Assembly (NCBI RefSeq): GCF_000621325.1
Contig: NZ_JHYQ01000018.1
Coordinates: forward strand, 34,739 to 98,738
Length of the DNA: 64,000 nucleotides
Reading direction: 5' to 3'
Source: Thiothrix lacustris DSM 21227
GTDB lineage: Bacteria; Pseudomonadota; Gammaproteobacteria; Thiotrichales; Thiotrichaceae
A model generated the notes under the pieces. It was given only the letters and a program-made list of their open reading frames with translations. It had not been told where the DNA came from and made no database searches. The position numbers were made by a program, and so were the translations under genes. Each line of letters starts with the position of its first letter. Within the stretch, counting starts at the first letter, position 1. Positions 45,224-55,249 of the stretch are shown here, piece after piece.

Positions 45224-46072
45224 TTACGTATGGCGTGCAATCGCCATTTCGATCAATGCATTGAAATCATCTTCGCTGCGGACTTGCGCGGCTTCCTCTG
45301 ACGTGACGGTGTAGCCGTAGTCGCGGGCAATGGCTTCGTAACGCGGCAAACGGGAATGGAACAGGCGCGGAAATACCCAGCGGGTAAAGTCGTCTGGCAC
45401 CATTTCAGCGGCGTATTGCAAACCCGTTTCCTGCAAGTAAACCGCCAGATGTTCGCGCAGGAAATTGGGGCGGTAATACAAGGGTTTCGGGTCGCTGCGG
45501 GCGCGGTCGATGAGTTTCTGCTCCTCATCCTTGGTAGTCACCTTGATGTACAGAATCAGGGTTTGTTCCGCTAATACTTCAAATACGGAAGGCTCTTCCA
45601 ATTCGCACAAACTGCCGCCTGCGTCGTTGACGAAGTGCGAATAGCCGTAAATGGTTTGTGCTTTGCGGATGAATTCTGGCACGTCGCGCATGGCGGCAAT
45701 TTCAGCTTCGCGGTATTGCGCCTGACGCTGGATAAAATCATCCAGCGGGACGCCGCCCAACTCCGGGTTGCCCAGCTTGCCGACGAAGGAGAGCACTGGC
45801 CCCAAATCATCCACGCGGATATTGTTGCGGATGTAAATCCAGTCATTACGCAACAGTTCGCGCAAAAACGGCACTTTCATCGCCTGTTCCTTGATGAGAT
45901 CCATAATGTCCTCATCCAGATAGCGCGTGCCGATGCGGTAATCGCCGGAATAATGGAACCAGTCATGGTCGCGCAACAGGCTGGAAATATGGGTTTTCCC
46001 GACGCCGGACATGCCCAGCAAAGTCACTTTTTTGTGTTCCCAGTGACGGTATTGTTCTACGTTCAGACGCAC
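45224..46072 (-). CDS. P-loop nucleotide-binding protein of unknown function
   Basis: The protein of about 282 residues has a Walker A motif GMSGVGKT at residues 20-27 directly after a beta strand (KKVTLL), and resembles small kinase or ATPase folds. I cannot assign a substrate. Other visible blocks are WFHYSGDYRIGTRYLDEDIMDLIKEQAM, LPRYEAIARDYGYTV near the C-terminus, ILYIKVTTKDEEQKLIDRAR and FVNDAGGSLCELEE. I chose a GTG at 46072 because a ribosome site (GGAGA) is six bases upstream and the alignment to the P-loop strand begins here. The frame continues open upstream through the whole of dusB on the other strand, which I take as chance. It lies between the MetA-type gene and divergent dusB. 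Confidence 0.75.
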   Translation of the reverse strand: MRLNVEQYRHWEHKKVTLLGMSGVGKTHISSLLRDHDWFHYSGDYRIGTRYLDEDIMDLIKEQAMKVPFLRELLRNDWIYIRNNIRVDDLGPVLSFVGKLGNPELGGVPLDDFIQRQAQYREAEIAAMRDVPEFIRKAQTIYGYSHFVNDAGGSLCELEEPSVFEVLAEQTLILYIKVTTKDEEQKLIDRARSDPKPLYYRPNFLREHLAVYLQETGLQYAAEMVPDDFTRWVFPRLFHSRLPRYEAIARDYGYTVTSEEAAQVRSEDDFNALIEMAIARHT

Positions 46073-46159
46073 AATGGTTCTCCGTGCAGGTGGTTGCTTA
46101 ATGGCGGGATACTTTACCACAACCTTACGATTTTGCTGTGGTAAACTCTCCCACACACT

Positions 46160-47167
46160 ATGAAAATTGGCTCTTACACCCTCGACAATTCCCTGATTGT
46201 TGCCCCTATGGCGGGGGTAACGGATCGCCCTTTCCGCACGCTCTGCAAACACTTTGGCGCAGGCCATGCCGTCAGCGAAATGATGACGGTGGATGCCACC
46301 CTGTATGCCAACAAGAAATCCCTTTACCGCGCCAATTTTGACGGGGAACTTGCCCCCATATCCGCCCAGATTGCCGGTTCCGAGCCGGAAAGCATGGCCG
46401 AAGCTGCGCGTTATCAGGTCGCCAACGGGGCGCAGATCGTAGACATCAACATGGGCTGCCCGGTACGCAAGGTTTGCCGCAAATTGGCAGGCTCTGCCCT
46501 GCTGAAGGATGAAGATTTGGTGGCGCGGATTCTGGATGCAGTAGTTTCCGCCGTCGATGTGCCCGTGACGCTGAAAACCCGGCTGGGCTATGCCGATGGC
46601 GAGGAAAATATCCTGCGAGTCGCGGCAAGAGCGGAGCAGGCAGGCATTGCGGCACTGGCGATTCATGGGCGTACCCGCGAGCAGATGTATACCGGGCAAG
46701 CGCGTTATGAGCTGATCCGTGAGGTTAAACGCAACGCCAACATCCCCATCATTGCCAATGGCGACATCGACAGCCCGCAGAAAGCGAAAATCGTGCTGGA
46801 TGCAACAGGTGCGGATGCCGTCATGATCGGGCGGGCAGCGCAGGGGCGACCGTGGATTTTCCGCGAAATGAGCCATTACCTGCAAACCGGGGAATTATTA
46901 CCGCCGCCGGAGGTTGCCGAAGTCCGCGAGGTATTACTGGGGCATCTGGATGATTTGTACCAGTTTTACGGGGAATATTCCGGTTGCCGCATCGCCCGCA
47001 AGCACATTGCTTGGTATACCAACGGGCTGCACGACAGCAATGCGTTCCGGCAGGCGATGTATGCGCAGGACTCTACATCGGGTCAAGCGCGGGTTGTGGA
47101 TGCTTATTTCCAAACGCTGCTGGAGCGGGATGAACGATTGAGTTATCGCGAGGAAAATCTATGCTAA
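46160..47167 (+). CDS. dusB: tRNA-dihydrouridine synthase B
   Basis: DusB reduces a uridine in the D-loop of tRNA to dihydrouridine using FMN and NADPH. The 335 residues include VAPMAGVTDRPFRTLCKHFGAG at the N-terminus, DINMGCPVRKVCRKLAGSALL with the catalytic Cys in MGCPxxKV, TLKTRLGYADG, LAIHGRTREQMYTGQARYE, IIANGDIDSPQKA, and GADAVMIGRAAQGRPWIF for FMN phosphate binding. These fit DusB rather than DusA or DusC. In E. coli dusB is cotranscribed with fis; here a membrane protein gene follows on the opposite strand and no fis is present. Confidence 0.95.
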   Translation: MKIGSYTLDNSLIVAPMAGVTDRPFRTLCKHFGAGHAVSEMMTVDATLYANKKSLYRANFDGELAPISAQIAGSEPESMAEAARYQVANGAQIVDINMGCPVRKVCRKLAGSALLKDEDLVARILDAVVSAVDVPVTLKTRLGYADGEENILRVAARAEQAGIAALAIHGRTREQMYTGQARYELIREVKRNANIPIIANGDIDSPQKAKIVLDATGADAVMIGRAAQGRPWIFREMSHYLQTGELLPPPEVAEVREVLLGHLDDLYQFYGEYSGCRIARKHIAWYTNGLHDSNAFRQAMYAQDSTSGQARVVDAYFQTLLERDERLSYREENLC

Positions 47168-47208
47168 TACTGCCGGAGCAGCAGCTATCGCCGAGCAGCT
47201 CATACGGA

Positions 47209-47802
47209 TCAAAGCGATGCTGGCAACCCAACCATTTCCGTATAAAGATCAAACAACAATAGCATCCAAATAATTACCCCAAAGATAATCCAAGCCATAT
47301 TAGCAGCGGTGATCTTGCTATTTTGCTTTCCAGCCACATCGTCGCAGGCAATATTGGCAGCTTGTTGCGCTTTGTAACTGCTCCATACCATTGGAATCAG
47401 GGTAGCAAAACCGATCAGGGAAAATATCACTGGCGCTCCCTCCTGTGCATAAATCCGGTCAGAAATGTTGCTGATAATGGACGCAATCACAAACACTGTG
47501 GCCATGACACGCGGTGACCACGTAAAGGTTTTACCAACCTCTGTCAGCTTGCCCTGAATACGCTTAAACAGCGCATGTGTGAAGAAAATATTGAATATGG
47601 CACGAGCAACTGGCCAGATGCTGTCGCTATGCTTGAGCTTCTGATTTTTCCAATGGCGGTAAAACCAATAAATTAAATATGTGCCCACTGTAGCAATGGC
47701 TAGAATCAGAAATTTACGTTCCGATACCACATAAAATTCCGGCGTATCAGGCAGGTTACTAACCAGCTCTGCTTGCGGTGCTTTGTAAATGTCATGTTCC
47801 AT
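47209..47802 (-). CDS. Small polytopic membrane protein, DUF4234-like
   Basis: Function unknown. The 197 residues have a soluble N-terminus (about 1-25, starting DIYKAPQAELVSNLPDTPEF) and probably four transmembrane segments: about 30-48 (FLILAIATVGTYLIYWFYR), 95-112 (VMATVFVIASIISNI), 122-140 (APVIFSLIGFATLIPMVW) and 168-187 (MAWIIFGVIIWMLLLFDLY). The first segment with WFYRHWKNQK resembles DUF4234-type proteins, but this is a weak match by eye. It lies 20 bases after the sucA stop, in the position where sucB is usually found. Confidence 0.65.
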   Translation of the reverse strand: MEHDIYKAPQAELVSNLPDTPEFYVVSERKFLILAIATVGTYLIYWFYRHWKNQKLKHSDSIWPVARAIFNIFFTHALFKRIQGKLTEVGKTFTWSPRVMATVFVIASIISNISDRIYAQEGAPVIFSLIGFATLIPMVWSSYKAQQAANIACDDVAGKQNSKITAANMAWIIFGVIIWMLLLFDLYTEMVGLPASL

Positions 47803-47822
47803 TTTATTTACGCAATTATTGA

Positions 47823-50570
47823 TTATTTATCCAACCCCAACGCCTCACGTACCAACGCCTGTTGCATCCGCTGATGCATATACAGCGAACCTACCGCCGG
47901 AGCCGCCATCGCTGGGCGACTCACACACGCCACGTTGGCATAGTCATAGGCTTCAAAGCGATGCTTGATGCCATTCCACGCACCCTGATTGACAGGCTCT
48001 TCCTGACACCAGATAGCTTTTTCGATGTTCGGGTAATACTCCATCACATCCACCAGTTCCTGTGCCGGGAACGGGTAAAGCTGCTCAAGGCGAATAATCG
48101 CCACATCGGTCAATTCATGCTTGCGGCGTTCTTCCAGCAAATCGTAGTAAACCTTGCCGCTGCACATAATCACGCGTTTAACCTTTTCCTTCGCGGCGAT
48201 GTCAGTAATATCCACATCATCCAGCACCACCTCAAACTTGCCCGAGGTGAAATCTTCCAGAGTGCTGACCGCCAGCGGATGCCGCAACAAGCTTTTCGGG
48301 GTAAAAACAATCAGTGGCTTGCGGTATTTGCGTATCATTTGCCGCCGCAGCATGTGGAAGATCTGCGCGGGGTTGGAAGGAATGCAGATGTGCATGTTTT
48401 CCTGTGCCGCCAGTTGCACGAAACGCTCCAGCCGTGCAGAGGAGTGCTCCGGCCCCTGACCCTCCATCCCGTGCGGCAGAAACATGACCAGCCCGCACAA
48501 ACGCTGCCATTTTTGTTCACCGGAACTGATGAACTGGTCGATCACCACCTGCGCCCCGTTCACAAAGTCACCGAATTGCGCCTCCCAGATTACCAACGTA
48601 TTCGGCTCAGCACTGGCGTAACCGTATTCAAACGCCAGTACCGCCTCTTCCGACAGCACCGAGTCAATCACGGTAAATTTAGCTTGAAAATCGGCCGTAT
48701 GTTGCAGCGGAACCCACTGCTCACGGCGCTGCTGGTGGTGCAGCACAGAATGACGATGCGAAAAAGTGCCGCGCCCGCAGTCCTGCCCCGACAAACGCAC
48801 CTCGAAACCTTCCTCGACCAGCGTGGCGTAGGCGAGTGTTTCACCAAAACCCCAGTCCGCCGCTTGCTCACCACGCCCCATCGCAACCCGCGCCTCCAGC
48901 ACTTTGAGAACACGCGGGTGCACCATGAAATCTTTGGGGATATTGCTGACCCAGCGTTCACTGATGCTTTGGATGCGTTCTGCGGTACACGTTGTGTCAA
49001 TCTCCTGACGCCACGGCTGCCCCAAAAAGGCTTTCCAATGGGTCAGCAATTCGGCAGGCAGACCAGAACGGGTCTGGCTGTTGCAACAGGTAATCCCGCC
49101 ATTCGACAGCTTGGTGCGGTAAGCGTCGATCAGACCTTTCCCACCGCCTTCACTGACCACGCCTGCTTCTGCCAGACGCAACGCGTATTTGGCTCGCGTG
49201 GTTGGCAAACTACGGATAATGCCGTACATGACCGGCTGGGTCATATTCGGTTCGTCAGCTTCGTTATGTCCCAGACGGCGATAACACACCAAGTCGATCA
49301 CCACGTCTTTCTGGAACATCTGACGGTATGCCAACGCCACCTGCGTGACATAGACCACGGCTTCCGGGTCATCGCCGTTCACGTGGAAGATCGGTGCATT
49401 GATCATTTTTGCCACGTCGGTCGGATAGTAAGTCGAGCGACTATCTGACACGGTACTCGTGGTAAAACCTACCTGATTATTGATGACAATGTGAATAGTG
49501 CCACGGGTGCGATAACCACGGGTTTGCGCCATATTGAAGGTTTCCATTACCACGCCCTGCCCCGCAAACGCAGCATCACCGTGGATGGAAATCCCCAATA
49601 CCTGATCACCATCCTTGTCTTGACGGCGATCCTGACGGGCGCGTACCGAGCCTTCCATCACTGGGCTGACAATCTCCAGATGCGACGGGTTGAACGCCAG
49701 CACCAAGTGCATTGGGCCACCTTCAGTACCCACATCGCAGGAAAAACCTTTGTGGTATTTCACGTCGCCCGTGTAGGTTTCGTCGATTTTGCCTTCAAAT
49801 TCCTCGAACAATTCGCCCGCAGGCTTGCACAGCACGTTGGTCAATACGTTGAGACGACCACGGTGCGCCATGCCAATGACGATTTCCTGCAAGCCTTGTT
49901 TGCCGCCTTCGTGGATCAAGGTTTGCAACATAGGGATAAGGCTTTCACCACCTTCCAAACCAAAGCGTTTTTGCCCGACGTAACGGCGGTGCAGGTATTG
50001 CTCGAAACCTTCGGCGGCCGTGAGTTGTTCCAGAATCTTGCGGCGTTCGGGGTGGCTGAGTTTCGCCCGACCCTTATCCAACTCGATACGTTTTTGAAGC
50101 CAACGCTTTTCCTGTATATCCAGAATATGCATATACTCAAAACCGATGTTGCCCACATAGGTTTCGCGCAAGGCATTGATAATATTACCCAGCGTCGGTT
50201 TGGCGGTAAGATTGAAGGAACCGGGGTCAAATACCGTGTCGAGGCTGATATTTTCCAGCCCGTGGTGTTCCAGCATCAATTGCGGCACACTCACTTTATA
50301 AGCGTAATCACCCAACGGGTTGGTATTCGCTTCCAGATGCCCCAAATAGCGATAAGCATTAATCAGACGGGAGACGTGCAATTGCTCGCTGCGTTGTGCC
50401 AATACCTGACCATTCAGTGGAGCCGCTGCCATCGTAGGTTCTGCTGCATCCAGCCGCTGGAAATATGCCTGCCATTGCGGGTCAATACTGTGCGGATCTT
50501 GTTGGTATTGTCCGTAAAGCTGCTCAAGAAAAGCGGCGTGTTCACCATCGAGGAAAGATTCGTCCGTCAT
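47823..50570 (-). CDS. sucA: 2-oxoglutarate dehydrogenase E1 component
   Basis: SucA is the thiamine diphosphate-dependent E1 that decarboxylates 2-oxoglutarate in the TCA cycle. The 915 residues fit the family. Diagnostic stretches include LHVSRLINAYRYLGHLEANTNPLG, RRYVGQKRFGLEGGESLIPML, IGMAHRGRLNVLTNVL, DVKYHKGFSCDVGTEGGPMHLVLAFNPSHLEIV shortened here, GDAAFAGQGVVMET, RRLGHNEADEP and VIWEAQFGDFVNGAQVVIDQFISSGEQKW shortened. The usual partner sucB does not follow: a small membrane protein gene does. The gene is divergent from nudJ. Long frames on the opposite strand inside it are shadows of its codon bias. Confidence 0.97.
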   Translation of the reverse strand: MTDESFLDGEHAAFLEQLYGQYQQDPHSIDPQWQAYFQRLDAAEPTMAAAPLNGQVLAQRSEQLHVSRLINAYRYLGHLEANTNPLGDYAYKVSVPQLMLEHHGLENISLDTVFDPGSFNLTAKPTLGNIINALRETYVGNIGFEYMHILDIQEKRWLQKRIELDKGRAKLSHPERRKILEQLTAAEGFEQYLHRRYVGQKRFGLEGGESLIPMLQTLIHEGGKQGLQEIVIGMAHRGRLNVLTNVLCKPAGELFEEFEGKIDETYTGDVKYHKGFSCDVGTEGGPMHLVLAFNPSHLEIVSPVMEGSVRARQDRRQDKDGDQVLGISIHGDAAFAGQGVVMETFNMAQTRGYRTRGTIHIVINNQVGFTTSTVSDSRSTYYPTDVAKMINAPIFHVNGDDPEAVVYVTQVALAYRQMFQKDVVIDLVCYRRLGHNEADEPNMTQPVMYGIIRSLPTTRAKYALRLAEAGVVSEGGGKGLIDAYRTKLSNGGITCCNSQTRSGLPAELLTHWKAFLGQPWRQEIDTTCTAERIQSISERWVSNIPKDFMVHPRVLKVLEARVAMGRGEQAADWGFGETLAYATLVEEGFEVRLSGQDCGRGTFSHRHSVLHHQQRREQWVPLQHTADFQAKFTVIDSVLSEEAVLAFEYGYASAEPNTLVIWEAQFGDFVNGAQVVIDQFISSGEQKWQRLCGLVMFLPHGMEGQGPEHSSARLERFVQLAAQENMHICIPSNPAQIFHMLRRQMIRKYRKPLIVFTPKSLLRHPLAVSTLEDFTSGKFEVVLDDVDITDIAAKEKVKRVIMCSGKVYYDLLEERRKHELTDVAIIRLEQLYPFPAQELVDVMEYYPNIEKAIWCQEEPVNQGAWNGIKHRFEAYDYANVACVSRPAMAAPAVGSLYMHQRMQQALVREALGLDK

Positions 50571-50672
50571 ACCCGTACCCTGATTGTCGACTTATTTTGA
50601 TGGGGTGATTATAGACGAATGCAGTAACATTGTGTGTAGAATACGCTTCTTTCGCCTCACAGGATGTCAATC

Positions 50673-51131
50673 ATGGTTTGGAAACCCCGCGTCACCGTCG
50701 CCAGCGTCATTGAACACGATAACCGCTTTTTGATGGTGGAAGAAATGCACTATGGGCAACTCACCATCAACCAGCCCGCCGGACACATGGAACACGGTGA
50801 AAGCTTGCTCGAAGCAGTACGCCGTGAAACGCTCGAAGAAACCGGCTGGCGCTTTGAACCCACCGCCCTACTCGGCATTTTCCACATGCACCGTGATGAC
50901 CCTGACCGGGTATTCTTACGCTTTACCTTTACCGGCACGTTGCTCGAAGCCGTTCCCGGTTATCAGATTGACTCGGATATTACCGCCGTCCACTTTCTGA
51001 CCCGCGAACAAATCCGCAACCAGCAACCGCGTATCTGGCGCAGTGAACTGGTGGGGCGCTCACTGGACATGTACGAATCCGGGGTACGCCATTCCCTTGA
51101 TAGCCTGCAATACTTCTTATCTGATGACTAA
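50673..51131 (+). CDS. nudJ: NUDIX hydrolase NudJ (phosphatase)
   Basis: NudJ-type enzymes hydrolyse nucleoside di- and triphosphates and HMP-pyrophosphate. With the ATG at 50673 it has 152 residues. The Nudix box is complete: [39 protein letters not shown] and INQPAGHME are typical of this group. A ribosome site (AGGA) about eight bases upstream favours 50673 over the ATG at 50664. It overlaps the start of mnmA by eight bases, the conserved nudJ-mnmA-hflD order. Confidence 0.93.
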   Translation: MVWKPRVTVASVIEHDNRFLMVEEMHYGQLTINQPAGHMEHGESLLEAVRRETLEETGWRFEPTALLGIFHMHRDDPDRVFLRFTFTGTLLEAVPGYQIDSDITAVHFLTREQIRNQQPRIWRSELVGRSLDMYESGVRHSLDSLQYFLSDD

Positions 51132-52245
51132 AATGAACGCAAAACGTGTGATTGTTGGCCTGTCCGGTGGCGTAGATTCCTCGGTTGCCGCCCTGCTATT
51201 GCTGGAACAAGGCTATCAGGTCGAAGGCTTGTTCATGAAAAACTGGGAAGAAGACGACACCGAAGACTACTGTTCCGCTGCCGTTGACCTTGCCGATGCG
51301 CAAGCAGTTGCCGACCAATTGGGTATTAAGCTGCATACCCGCAATTTCGCCAGCGAATATTGGGATCGGGTATTCACCTATTTTCTGGATGAATACCGCG
51401 CCGGGCGTACTCCCAACCCCGACATCATGTGCAACAAGGAAATCAAGTTCAAAGCCTTCCTCGATCTGGCGCTGGAACTGGGTGCAGACTACATCGCCAC
51501 CGGGCACTACGCCCGCATTGCCCGCGACCCCGACGGCACGGTGCGAATGCTCAAAGGCGTGGATGCCAATAAAGACCAGACCTATTTCCTCTACACGCTG
51601 CAACAGCATCAACTGCAACGCAGCCTGTTCCCTGTCGGTGAATGGCAAAAAAGCCGGGTGCGTGAACTGGCGGAAAAGGCTAACTTCACCACTGCCCGCA
51701 AAAAAGACAGCACCGGCATTTGCTTCATCGGCGAACGTAAATTCCGCGAATTCCTGCAACGCTTTTTGCCCGCCCAACCCGGCAATATCGTCACACCCGA
51801 CGGTGAAACCATTGGCAAACACCACGGCCTGATGTATTACACCCTCGGCCAACGTCAGGGTTTAGGAATCGGTGGGCGCAAAGATGCCGATGACTCGCCG
51901 TGGTTTGTCGTCGAAAAAGACATGACCCATAACCAACTGATTGTTACCCAAGGCCACCAGCACGAGTTGCTGATGAAACATTTCCTACTCGCCTCGCAAC
52001 TGCATTGGGTAGCAGGCCATCCCCCCGCCCAATCCTTTGAATGCAAAGCTAAAATCCGTTACCGCCAAATCGAAGAAACCTGTCAGGTAACCATTCTTGA
52101 AGGCGGACACTGCGAAGTGTGCTTCCCCAAAGCGCAACGCGCCATCACGCCCGGACAATCCATCGTGTTCTATCAAGCAGATATTTGTCTGGGCGGCGGG
52201 ATCATCGACGCGATGGCGCAAGACTGCCCGAAGCCGTCGAATTAA
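51124..52245 (+). CDS. mnmA: tRNA 2-thiouridylase MnmA
   Basis: MnmA thiolates U34 of tRNA(Lys), tRNA(Glu) and tRNA(Gln), receiving sulfur through TusE. Of the possible starts, ATG at 51124 (overlapping nudJ) or 51133 gives about 370-373 residues, as expected. The PP-loop ATP site is [16 protein letters not shown]. The catalytic cysteines are in [13 protein letters not shown] and [26 protein letters not shown] near residue 35 and [18 protein letters not shown] are also family-specific. It is translationally coupled to nudJ. Confidence 0.97.
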   Translation: MTKMNAKRVIVGLSGGVDSSVAALLLLEQGYQVEGLFMKNWEEDDTEDYCSAAVDLADAQAVADQLGIKLHTRNFASEYWDRVFTYFLDEYRAGRTPNPDIMCNKEIKFKAFLDLALELGADYIATGHYARIARDPDGTVRMLKGVDANKDQTYFLYTLQQHQLQRSLFPVGEWQKSRVRELAEKANFTTARKKDSTGICFIGERKFREFLQRFLPAQPGNIVTPDGETIGKHHGLMYYTLGQRQGLGIGGRKDADDSPWFVVEKDMTHNQLIVTQGHQHELLMKHFLLASQLHWVAGHPPAQSFECKAKIRYRQIEETCQVTILEGGHCEVCFPKAQRAITPGQSIVFYQADICLGGGIIDAMAQDCPKPSN

Positions 52246-52320
52246 GTAGGGCTAACTTGAATTATTTCCCTAAAGCCTTATGCTCTTTAAACACACAAGA
52301 ACCGGACTCGATAAAAACCC

Positions 52321-52956
52321 GTGGAAGCCAATAACCGTAACCGAACCATCGCCCTCGCCGCCCTGTTCCAGTGTGTCGAAGGTGTTACCCAAATCGCCGC
52401 CCGTGGCAGGGTAGACAGTGAATTGTTTAACGCCTGCATGAACAGCGTGCTGACGGAGGATGACCATTCCCCCGAAGCCTTATACGGCGGCGTTGCAAAT
52501 CTAAAAACGGGCTTGAAGGTGCTGATGTACCAGCTTGGTGCAGGCAACCTGACCCCGGATGGCAAGCCCAAAGACATCGAAGCCACCCGTTACGCGGTCA
52601 ATTTGCTGTATCTGGAAAAGAAGCTCGCTAATGACCCGGATATGTTCAAGGCATTGCTGAAAAATATCGAAAATGCCCAGCAACAACTCGACTTTTTCGC
52701 GATGACACACCCGAATATGGTGGCACGTCTGGCAGAAATCTACACCACCACCATCAGCAAACTGGGGCCGCGTATCATGATCAAAGGTGATCAGAGCCAC
52801 CTTGCCAACCCGGAAAACGCGGCAAAAATCCGCGCTTTGTTGCTAGCCGGGGTACGTGCCGCGCTATTGTGGCGACAGGCAGGTGGCAGCCGCTGGAAAC
52901 TGATTTTCGCGCGCGGTGCTATGCAAAAAGAAGCACAACACCTGCTAAATGCCTGA
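52321..52956 (+). CDS. hflD: High frequency lysogenization protein HflD homologue
   Basis: HflD is a helical membrane-associated protein named for its effect on lambda lysogeny; its housekeeping role is unclear. The 211 residues contain RTIALAALFQCVEGVTQIAARG at the N-terminus, LYGGVANLKTGLKVLMYQLG, EATRYAVNLLYLEKKL, IYTTTISKLGPRIMIKGDQSHLANPENAAKIRALLLAGVRAA shortened here, and WRQAGGSRWKLIFARG. These are typical. The start is GTG at 52321, 75 bases after the mnmA stop. In E. coli purB follows; here it does not. Confidence 0.93.
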   Translation: MEANNRNRTIALAALFQCVEGVTQIAARGRVDSELFNACMNSVLTEDDHSPEALYGGVANLKTGLKVLMYQLGAGNLTPDGKPKDIEATRYAVNLLYLEKKLANDPDMFKALLKNIENAQQQLDFFAMTHPNMVARLAEIYTTTISKLGPRIMIKGDQSHLANPENAAKIRALLLAGVRAALLWRQAGGSRWKLIFARGAMQKEAQHLLNA

Positions 52957-52974
52957 GGAAACGCGGATTTTCTT

Positions 52975-53661
52975 CTACAAATCCGCGTTAATCTGCGTAA
53001 TCACCGCCTGCGGATCAGCCGCTTGTGTAATCGGCCTACCCACGACAACATAGCTAACGCCCGCTTCCCGCGCTTGAGCCGGTGTCATCACCCGCGACTG
53101 GTCGCCTTGATCACTGCCTACCGGGCGGATACCGGGTGTGACCAACAAGAAGTCATCGCCCAAGAGCTGGCGCAACATGACCGCTTCCTGTGCCGAACAC
53201 ACCACCCCATCCAGCCCGCTGCTGGCCGCTAATTGCGCCAGATGTTGCACTTGTTGTGCCGGTTCTGACGTTACACCCGTACCTGCCAGTTGTACTTTGT
53301 CCATTGAGGTCAATACGGTCACGGCAATCAATTTCGGCGGTTTATCAAAACCTTGTAAAGCCTCACGCGCGGCCTGCATCATTTTCGCCCCACCCGCTGC
53401 ATGGACGTTAATCATCCAAACGCCCAACCCTGCCGCCGCTTTGCACGCTGATGCGACCGTATTGGGAATGTCGTGGAATTTCAGATCCAGAAATACCTCG
53501 AAACCACGCCCGGTCAATTGCCGCACAAAATCTGGCCCTGCCGCCACAAACAACTCAAAACCAACTTTGAGCTTACACTCGGCTGGGGAAAGGGGTTCCA
53601 CAAACGCCAATGCCTGTGCGGCAGTGGGGAAATCAAGGGCAATAATCAAACGGCTAGACAT
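52975..53661 (-). CDS. pyrF: Orotidine 5'-phosphate decarboxylase
   Basis: PyrF decarboxylates OMP to UMP, the last step of pyrimidine synthesis. It is a TIM-barrel enzyme of 228 residues. The catalytic Asp-Lys-Asp set is [11 protein letters not shown] with D59, K61 and D64. IIALDFPT at the start, [29 protein letters not shown] and [12 protein letters not shown] (phosphate binding) complete the family pattern. It lies 18 bases after lapB, the final gene of the hisC-to-pyrF cluster. Confidence 0.97.
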   Translation of the reverse strand: MSSRLIIALDFPTAAQALAFVEPLSPAECKLKVGFELFVAAGPDFVRQLTGRGFEVFLDLKFHDIPNTVASACKAAAGLGVWMINVHAAGGAKMMQAAREALQGFDKPPKLIAVTVLTSMDKVQLAGTGVTSEPAQQVQHLAQLAASSGLDGVVCSAQEAVMLRQLLGDDFLLVTPGIRPVGSDQGDQSRVMTPAQAREAGVSYVVVGRPITQAADPQAVITQINADL

Positions 53662-53678
53662 GCAATATTCCTGAAAAG

Positions 53679-54827
53679 TTAAACGTTACTGACGGTATCC
53701 CACTGATGGCACGCGGGGCAACGCCATAAATAGCCATGCATTTTATACCCACAATGGGCGCACTGGAAATCGGGCTGGCTGGCAGACAGGCGTTGCAAAG
53801 CCGTTTGTAGCTGGGCAATGTCGCACACCTTGTTTTCTTGCCACAGGTATGACAACACGTCGGTCGAATGCACCAAGGTATTCAGGGTCGGCTTGCCCTT
53901 GGTGAGATGCTCTTCCACCTGCGTCTGCATATCTTGGAGCTTGCCCAACTTACGCGCCAATTGCAGCAAATAGCCGAACAATTTGGCATCCTGCGTTTTG
54001 GCGAAAGCTTGCTGGATAAACCCATAGAGGCGTTCCAGTTCCTCTTTCTGATTAAAATTATTGAGTAACTGATTGAATAACATGCCAATCAAGCGGGTGT
54101 CTTTTTCAATAGCCTGCCGATAAAGTTCTTGTGCTTCTTCACGTTGACCACGCGCATAGGCCAAATCGCCTTTTAATACCAGCACCCGCGCCGAGGCAGG
54201 ATAAGCTTTCGCAGCCTTTTTAATAGTTTCTTCCGCACGGAACAGGTTTTGCTTTTGCAATTCCTGAATCGCCAGCTCGCAATAGTAATGCGCAATCAAA
54301 CGGCTACGGTCAACCTTGTTGCGTTGTTGGGCGTACTGGGTGATGTCAATCGCTTTGTCCCATTCGTGCAATTGCTCGTAAATATTGCGCAAGGGCTCGC
54401 ACGCATCCGCGTGTTTCGGGTCATCTTTAAGCAATTCAGTGAAAACACTTTCGGCCCGATCCAACAACCCGGCAGCAAAAAAGTCTTCCCCCAGCGCCAG
54501 CATCGCCGCTGTGCGTTGTGCTTTGCTCAGATCGGAACGTGCCACCAGATTCTGGTGTATCCGCAGGGCACGGTTGATTTCGCCCCGGTTGCGGAACAAA
54601 TTACCGAGTAACAGGAAGGTATTGGCGGTGTATTCATCAATATCCGGGTAATTGAGGAAGACATCCAGCGCCTTGTCAGGTTCTTCGCTCAATAAGTAGT
54701 TGATGCCTTGCACAAACCGCACAGAGATTTCTTTGCGCTGTTCCTGACGTTCTTTATAGCGCTTACGCGCTGCTTGCCAACCAGAATAAAAAGCGATGGG
54801 CAATAGTAAAAATAGGATTTCTTGCAT
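53679..54827 (-). CDS. lapB: Lipopolysaccharide assembly protein B (TPR and rubredoxin-like)
   Basis: LapB (YciM) controls LPS synthesis by directing FtsH to degrade LpxC. The 382 residues start with a transmembrane anchor ([15 protein letters not shown]), continue with TPR helices from about residue 35 to 345 ([50 protein letters not shown] shortened), and end with the rubredoxin-type metal knuckle: C356, C359, C370 and C373 in FQCAHCGY and WRCPACHQW. It sits between ihfB and pyrF, as in many gammaproteobacteria, but a terminator-like hairpin separates it from ihfB. Confidence 0.96.
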   Translation of the reverse strand: MQEILFLLLPIAFYSGWQAARKRYKERQEQRKEISVRFVQGINYLLSEEPDKALDVFLNYPDIDEYTANTFLLLGNLFRNRGEINRALRIHQNLVARSDLSKAQRTAAMLALGEDFFAAGLLDRAESVFTELLKDDPKHADACEPLRNIYEQLHEWDKAIDITQYAQQRNKVDRSRLIAHYYCELAIQELQKQNLFRAEETIKKAAKAYPASARVLVLKGDLAYARGQREEAQELYRQAIEKDTRLIGMLFNQLLNNFNQKEELERLYGFIQQAFAKTQDAKLFGYLLQLARKLGKLQDMQTQVEEHLTKGKPTLNTLVHSTDVLSYLWQENKVCDIAQLQTALQRLSASQPDFQCAHCGYKMHGYLWRCPACHQWDTVSNV

Positions 54828-54841
54828 AGAACCTTAGACGT

Positions 54842-54870
54842 AAAAAAGGAGGCTTAGTGCCCCCCTTTTA
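54842..54870 (-). terminator. Terminator after ihfB
   Basis: On the minus strand the sequence forms a G/C stem (GGGGGC against GCCTCC with one mismatch) extended by A-T pairs, loop ACTAA, and followed by a run of six T. It ends 14 bases before the lapB start, so lapB may have its own promoter or receive read-through. Confidence 0.6.
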
Positions 54871-54895
54871 TGATTAGCGTGCGCCAACAGGCATG

Positions 54896-55201
54896 TTAAT
54901 CCTGAATCGGAAAACCGACCCGTGATTCATTCACGCGCTCCCGCAATTCCTTGCCGGGTTTGAAGTGAGGCACATATTTCGGCGGCAATGCCACCTGATC
55001 GCCCGTTTTGGGATTGCGGCCTTTACGCGCTGCACGGTGATGCAGGGAAAAGCTTCCGAATCCACGGACTTCAATACGTCCGCCATTGGACAAAGACTCA
55101 CTCATTTTATCGAGCAATAGCTTCACGGAAAGTTCTACATCCCGGCTGCTTAAATGACTTTGTTTGCGTGACAGAATATCAATGATTTCAGATTTGGTCA
55201 T
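54896..55201 (-). CDS. ihfB: Integration host factor beta subunit
   Basis: IhfB with IhfA bends DNA sharply and acts in recombination, replication and transcription. With the ATG at 55201 it has 101 residues. [45 protein letters not shown] shortened, [35 protein letters not shown] shortened, including the intercalating Pro in GRNPKTG, are family features. The GTG at 55210 is in frame, but the ribosome site AGGAG lies too close to it and is well placed for the ATG at 55201. It follows rpsA, as in E. coli. Confidence 0.96.
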   Translation of the reverse strand: MTKSEIIDILSRKQSHLSSRDVELSVKLLLDKMSESLSNGGRIEVRGFGSFSLHHRAARKGRNPKTGDQVALPPKYVPHFKPGKELRERVNESRVGFPIQD

Positions 55202-55249
55202 CCATTCCACTCCTGAACAAGCGACGGGGTTATCATAATCGTTGTTACA

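Noticed and set aside
46073..46885. The P-loop frame stays open for another 271 codons upstream, across dusB on the opposite strand.
   Set aside because: dusB is a certain gene with complete motifs there; the upstream part has no family resemblance, and a GTG with a good ribosome site starts the P-loop protein at 46072.
47862..50600. Long plus-strand frames (528 and 369 codons) opposite sucA.
   Set aside because: They are exact antisense shadows of sucA codon usage, have no recognisable domains, and sucA itself is unambiguous.
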